Shown here piece after piece: positions 63,997 to 64,000 of a stretch of 64,000 nucleotides of DNA. The notes under the pieces are model-generated. The model worked only from the letters and a program-made list of their open reading frames with translations. It made no database searches and had not been told where the DNA came from. Position 1 is the first letter of the stretch, and each line of letters starts with the position of its first letter. Location of the stretch: positions 71,184 through 135,183 of the forward strand of contig CAUYUJ010020534.1 in assembly GCA_963575745.1 (NCBI GenBank). Reading direction: 5' to 3'. The translations under genes were made by a program, and so were the position numbers. The DNA is from Prorocentrum cordatum (Eukaryota > Sar > Dinophyceae > Prorocentrales > Prorocentraceae).

Positions 63997-64000
63997 AGAG

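Overview
The window is nuclear DNA of a dinoflagellate; the species cannot be named from sequence alone. The deciding evidence is a complete 22-nt dinoflagellate spliced-leader (DinoSL) sequence at 27239-27260, fused directly to the 5' end of a LINE retrotransposon. Supporting evidence is a broken reverse transcriptase / tyrosine recombinase / methyltransferase-like gene of a kind I recognise from dinoflagellate genomes, high overall GC, very sparse coding content and a very large load of simple repeats. No rRNA, tRNA, CRISPR array or bacterial-type operon was seen. Most long open frames are translations of microsatellites and are not genes.

Layout. 1-6090: Asp-codon minisatellite, one short interspersed element with a 5-bp target duplication, and a 2.1-kb array of a ~75-bp satellite. 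6090-10590 (minus strand): decayed RT-YR-MTase retroelement with several frameshifts and in-frame stops. 10600-26510: minisatellites plus five families of short terminal-inverted-repeat (TIR) elements, and a 1.35-kb TIR element with a 9-bp target duplication. 27239-32085 (plus strand): LINE with SL relic, zinc-finger ORF1 and endonuclease domain, broken by two copies of a ~160-bp interspersed element; one of those copies is itself split by a 1.93-kb composite element. 32280-36380: (TAG)n and related repeats. 39853-40258: the best single open gene fragment, AT-richer than its surroundings and cut off by a second, inverted copy of the composite element. 42801-43018: two hairpin elements. 44880-49215: polypurine/polypyrimidine tracts and an ~85-bp satellite. 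50144-51060: C-terminal LINE RT fragment. 49240-49990 and 51757-58830: a complex satellite of six direct units plus one inverted unit, some ending in a G-quadruplex motif. 59045-63560: more minisatellites and a 201-bp TIR element. 63575-63996: candidate exon ending at an interspersed element that has GT...AG intron ends (introner candidate).

There is no cooperative gene set. The window reads as layers of mobile elements: SL-bearing mRNA was reverse-transcribed back into the genome (LINE), short elements landed in it, larger elements landed in those, and satellites expanded between them. The main points of interest are the introner-like family, the twice-seen composite element, the SL-tagged LINE, and the rearranged RT-YR-MTase pseudogene.
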